A DNA stretch of 64,000 nucleotides from Nitrospina sp. LS_NOB (GTDB lineage: Bacteria; Nitrospinota; Nitrospinia; Nitrospinales; VA-1): positions 1 through 64,000 of the forward strand of contig LFLA01000014.1 of the NCBI GenBank assembly GCA_001542995.1, read 5' to 3'. The notes beneath the pieces are model-generated. The model did no database searches, was not told the DNA's origin, and was given only the letters and a program-made list of their open reading frames with translations. Position numbers and translations under genes: made by a program. This document shows, one piece after another, positions 60,877-64,000 of this stretch (position 1 is its first letter; each line of letters opens with the position of its first letter).

Positions 60877-61211
60877 TAGTTACTTTTCATCAATCTTATC
60901 ATAACAACCCTCTCGCCAGATCCTTCAGCCGAGAACTTGGTTGCCAGCAATAAAAAGCTATTGCTCGCTGGCCCCACGCCAGCGTAACGCTGGACTCAAG
61001 GAGCAAGAATTTTTTGAGCCGAGATAACTCTTTTATAGCCAAATAACGCCATTTACCCCTTCGGGGCACGAAGGCTGAGGAAAAATATCACGGCTTGCCT
61101 CACTCGCAGAGGGTGTTCACCGGCCTCACGCCTAGTGGTAAATGTGCTAAAATAAAGGAATTATCCGTCTATTCTGGGATCGGCAGATGACCAGATAACT
61201 TGAGTATTATC
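60877..61211. repeat. Dispersed palindromic repeats upstream of the MacA-like gene and the AsmA-like gene
   Basis: Several modules in a row: TTGCTCGCTGGCCCCACG, CCAGCGTAACGCTGG, TTTTTTGAGCCGAGATAAC, TACCCCTTCGGGGCACGAAG and GGCCTCACGCCTAGTGG. They fill most of the gap between divergent genes. A promoter for either gene could not be placed with confidence; AAATAAAGGAATT at 61152 is part of the AsmA-side leader. Confidence 0.75.
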
Positions 61212-64000
61212 ATGGCCCCCACGTCGTCTAAAAAGAATACGCCTTCGACACGATCCAAGTCTTTCTTAAAACGCTGGGTCTGGGTTCCTGTTGTCCTGAT
61301 TCTTACCCTCGTCATTATCCTTTCACAATTTGACCTGGAGTCGGTGAAAGAAAACCTGATTCAAAAAGTTTACGATGAAACGGGTCTGAAAGTAGAGATA
61401 GATTCTATAGGATTCGGCTTCTCCAACGGCCTGGGACTCCAATGTAAAGGGGTAAAAGTGAGCACCCCCGCAGGTGATCACTATTCGGTGGATCGACTGG
61501 ACTTGCTGGCGGCGTGGAGCCCTCTTCTTAAAGGCGAGTTCAAAATAAAATCCGCTGCTCTGGAACACCCCGTAATAAAACTGGAAATTCCCGAACCCTC
61601 GCAACCGCCAACGAAGAAAGAGGAAAGCCTGCCGGATAAATCTCAACCGTCAGATGGGCCCATCGCTCCCGAAGTCCTTCAATCCGCAACCGACAAGTTA
61701 AAAAACACTCCGATAGCCATCGACGAGTTTATCATTTCCGATGGCGAGATCACCCTGACTCGATCTGGCTCCACAAAACAACTCCTCTTAAACGTGGATG
61801 GAACCTTTGTCCTTAACCGGGGCAAAGGTATGGATATTTCAGCAAAGTCCGTCAAAATCCAGACAGGGTCGATCCTGCTTGAAGGAGACGGGAAAGTCTC
61901 AAACCTGGCTCTGAACAATGCCGGGATTGAAATGAACCTGCAATCCGATGATTTTTCATTGGAGAAATTAAAACCTGTAATGCAGTTCTTTGGTGTTTCA
62001 GCAAAAGAAGCACTGGCCCCTCTCGAAAAGATCGATGTTGATCACCTTTTATTGAAAGCCGCATTCCCCCTCAACTCTCTGACACAGGTGGACGAATTAA
62101 AAAAACAAATGGTCGGCGAAATTGAATTGAAAATCCGCAACGCCATTTTAAAAATGAAGGATCGTTTCACCATCGAATCGCTGGAGGGGAAAGCATCATG
62201 GAACAATGGAGTGCTCGACCACAATTTTTCCGGCAGAGTGCTGGAAAGTGATTTCAGCATCAGCGGCAAACTGCCCTTTGCTGATCTGGAGAAAGATTCC
62301 AACTCTCGAGTCGAATGGAAAAACCTGGATCTGAAAAAACTTCCTCTGGAAAAAGGAATGGCGTGGAAGCCCACCCAGGGCATTACTTCTGGCAGCATTT
62401 TTCTCACCGGTCCCCTGCCCAAAGAAATTAAAACAGATAAATTGAATGGCACTTTCGATATTCAAGTACAGAATCTGGTTGTAAAACCAGCCAGTGCAAA
62501 ACAGGGAAACCCCATTGAGTTGAGCCAACTGAAAGCCAGCGGCAGTTTGAAAGAGGGCTTACTGAATCATGACATCCAGATAACCCTTTGGGGCGGTGAG
62601 TTTGGCATTAAAGGAAATGTGCGTCTGCCCCCGGCTAACCCCGTTCTTGATTCCAGCATAAGCTGGAAAAATCTGGATGTGGCGCAACTTCCCTTACCCA
62701 AAGATACCGCCTGGCGCGCCACTGAGGGAATAGTGGCCGGTACGATCAATCTGGCAGGCCCGGTTCCTGAAAAAGGGGGGAGCTTCCCCGGCCAGCTCAA
62801 AGGATCCCTGAAGTTTGACGCGCAAAACTTAAAACTCCAGGGCAAAGACGCCCCTCCCCTCGCCTTCAGCAAGCTGACAATAAACGGCGAATTGAAAAAA
62901 GACCTACTGAATCATGACATCCAGGCAACCATTTGGGGCGGTGAGTTTCGCGTTAAAGGAAATGTACGTCTGCCCCTTGCTAAACCGGTTCTCGATTCAA
63001 ACATAAGCTGGAAAAATCTGGATGTGGCGCAACTTCCTTTACCCAAAGATACCGCCTGGCGCGCCACTGAGGGAGTGGTTTCAGGAACCCTCAAACTGAA
63101 AGGTCCTGTCCCTGGAGAGGGGAAGAGTTTTCCCGGTCAAATCAAAACATCACTAAAGTTTGATGCGCAAAACTTAAAACTTCAGGGAAAGGACTCCCCT
63201 GACATTTCGCTGGCCCGTTTGGAAGGAGATGGAAGTATTGCAAACAACAAGGTCAGCTACAAACTAAAAGCCGACGTATTCAACGGAACCATTAAATCGG
63301 ACGGTAAAGTCTCCCTTGGGTCCACCAAACCGGTTCTCAATAATAAAATTGAACTCACCAATATTGACTTGAGTCAACTCCCTCTACCAACGACCCCGGA
63401 AAAAGGAATAGTTTCAGGAACAATAAAACTGAAAGGTCCCTTGCCGGACCCCGAAAATCTATTAACCGGAAAACTGAATATCGACACCAGCTTTAAAGTG
63501 GAGGATCTGAATATTTCTGCTGGCACACTTCCTTTAAATATTCAGCGCTTTGAAGGAAAAGTGAACTTAAAACAAGGCAAGCTCACGCATAACTTGAACG
63601 GAACCTTGTTTGGCGGAACTATAAAGACAAAAGGCCATTTGACTTTTCAAAAAAATAAAGCGCAAACCCTGATTACCTCAGACTCGAACCTGTCGCTGGA
63701 CAAAGTCAGCCTCGACTGGGTCCCCCTGATCCAGAAAAGCGAATGGGCCCCTTCTTCCGGTACGCTGACGGGAGATCTGAATATAAAAGGACCGCTTCCT
63801 TCCGGCGGCGACGCCCCGCTAAAGTTGAAACTTGCAGGAACCCTTTTGGGCGAAAAACTGATATTGGGAAAACCCGAGAGAGCCATTGACACCATAAAAC
63901 TGAATTTCAAGGAAAGCCCCTCCGCCCTGTTCAAGGCAGAGGTCACTGCGGAAAAAATCCAGCTGGATACCAGGAGCTTTAAAAAAGCCCTGGCATTGAT
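61212..64000 (+). CDS. AsmA-family protein with internal tandem repeats (3' end outside window)
   Basis: Open from ATG 61212 to the window edge, at least 929 codons. A basic cytoplasmic start is followed by one membrane span (VPVVLILTLVIILSQF) and the AsmA opening (LIQKVYDETGLKVEIDSI, LDLLAAWSPLLKGEFKIKSA). The periplasmic part is made of beta-rich repeats with the recurrent motif W-K-N-L-D-x-x-x-L-P-L, then ...E-G-I-x-x-G-x-x-x-L-x-G-P-x-P. Two consecutive units of 115 residues are nearly identical. AsmA-like proteins form long hydrophobic grooves that carry phospholipids to the outer membrane, which fits a repeat-built protein. The C-terminal AsmA domain is not visible. Confidence 0.88.
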   Translation, partial: MAPTSSKKNTPSTRSKSFLKRWVWVPVVLILTLVIILSQFDLESVKENLIQKVYDETGLKVEIDSIGFGFSNGLGLQCKGVKVSTPAGDHYSVDRLDLLAAWSPLLKGEFKIKSAALEHPVIKLEIPEPSQPPTKKEESLPDKSQPSDGPIAPEVLQSATDKLKNTPIAIDEFIISDGEITLTRSGSTKQLLLNVDGTFVLNRGKGMDISAKSVKIQTGSILLEGDGKVSNLALNNAGIEMNLQSDDFSLEKLKPVMQFFGVSAKEALAPLEKIDVDHLLLKAAFPLNSLTQVDELKKQMVGEIELKIRNAILKMKDRFTIESLEGKASWNNGVLDHNFSGRVLESDFSISGKLPFADLEKDSNSRVEWKNLDLKKLPLEKGMAWKPTQGITSGSIFLTGPLPKEIKTDKLNGTFDIQVQNLVVKPASAKQGNPIELSQLKASGSLKEGLLNHDIQITLWGGEFGIKGNVRLPPANPVLDSSISWKNLDVAQLPLPKDTAWRATEGIVAGTINLAGPVPEKGGSFPGQLKGSLKFDAQNLKLQGKDAPPLAFSKLTINGELKKDLLNHDIQATIWGGEFRVKGNVRLPLAKPVLDSNISWKNLDVAQLPLPKDTAWRATEGVVSGTLKLKGPVPGEGKSFPGQIKTSLKFDAQNLKLQGKDSPDISLARLEGDGSIANNKVSYKLKADVFNGTIKSDGKVSLGSTKPVLNNKIELTNIDLSQLPLPTTPEKGIVSGTIKLKGPLPDPENLLTGKLNIDTSFKVEDLNISAGTLPLNIQRFEGKVNLKQGKLTHNLNGTLFGGTIKTKGHLTFQKNKAQTLITSDSNLSLDKVSLDWVPLIQKSEWAPSSGTLTGDLNIKGPLPSGGDAPLKLKLAGTLLGEKLILGKPERAIDTIKLNFKESPSALFKAEVTAEKIQLDTRSFKKALAL
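62561..63250 (+). repeat. 345-bp tandem duplication inside the AsmA-like gene
   Basis: ACTGAATCATGACATCCAG occurs at 62561 and again at 62906. Between and after these, AAGCTGGAAAAATCTGGATG, GTGGCGCAACTTCC and GATACCGCCTGGCGCGCCAC recur at the same offset. The period is 345 bases (115 codons), so the frame is kept. More diverged units flank both copies. Confidence 0.88.

Noticed and set aside
62567-63094. Two similar minus-strand frames inside the AsmA-like gene
   Set aside because: They are the mirror of the 345-bp tandem duplication, not separate genes.

Overview
The window is about 64 kb of a Gram-negative bacterial chromosome of intermediate G+C content. The envelope genes (lpxD, lolD/lolC-type genes, an MsbA-type exporter, an AsmA-family protein) imply an outer membrane with lipid A. 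A di-haem SdhC-type fumarate/succinate oxidoreductase, c-type haem motifs in a formylglycine-generating-enzyme-like protein, NuoN, IspH and a squalene/phytoene-type synthase fit a respiring, probably marine organism. The overall look suggests Nitrospinota or a neighbouring deep lineage. That placement is an impression, since no taxonomic search was possible. No rRNA, tRNA or CRISPR array was found.

Layout. 1-9.9 kb: the end of birA, a small conserved-looking ORF, an orphan protein, nuoN standing alone, a double-TerB protein, an FG-GAP lipoprotein overlapping a decayed metallo-beta-lactamase-fold gene, a LipM/LplA-type ligase, a haem-motif/SUMF1 fusion, and a secreted protein whose signal-peptide region is out of frame at an A6C tract. 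10-16.5 kb: recA-recX, a prepilin peptidase, an aldo/keto reductase and an MsbA-type ABC exporter. 16.8-30.3 kb, nearly all on the minus strand: an HDOD protein, accA, a secreted LRR protein, lpxD-lolD-lolC-lysS, rny, fau, a 6S RNA candidate, zapA, a coiled-coil protein and pheT. 30.5-35.4 kb: rnr and comEC. 35.4-38 kb: dps, ankyrin and catalase form a peroxide-defence cluster behind a perfect palindrome. 38-41.6 kb: a decayed response regulator/phosphatase gene, a small lysine-rich protein, gatC-gatA, and a scar made of an IS3-type transposase fragment and a chemotaxis-receptor tail. 41.6-54 kb: a 2-hydroxyacid dehydrogenase, an HU/IHF-type gene behind a sigma-54-like promoter, sdhCAB/frdCAB, ispH, a squalene/phytoene-type synthase, several small membrane proteins, a uracil-DNA glycosylase and an aldo/keto reductase. 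54-64 kb: a soluble double-GAF histidine kinase, a MacA/MacB-type four-gene ABC operon, and the 5' part of an AsmA-like gene with internal tandem repeats.

Two themes run through the window. First, a mosaic family of short palindromic repeats occupies more than ten intergenic sites. Copies often begin at, or within a few bases of, a stop codon, and they supply stop codons (recX, the HDOD gene), apparent starts (rnr, udg) and even a Shine-Dalgarno sequence, start and N-terminus (comEC). Second, there are several gene remnants: MBL fold, receiver/SpoIIE phosphatase, IS3 transposase and MCP tail. The clearest undescribed-looking items are the 6S RNA candidate with its own promoter in the zapA-fau gap, a PheT that lacks the usual tRNA-binding OB domain, the possible -1 frameshift in the secreted-protein gene, and the repeat family itself.
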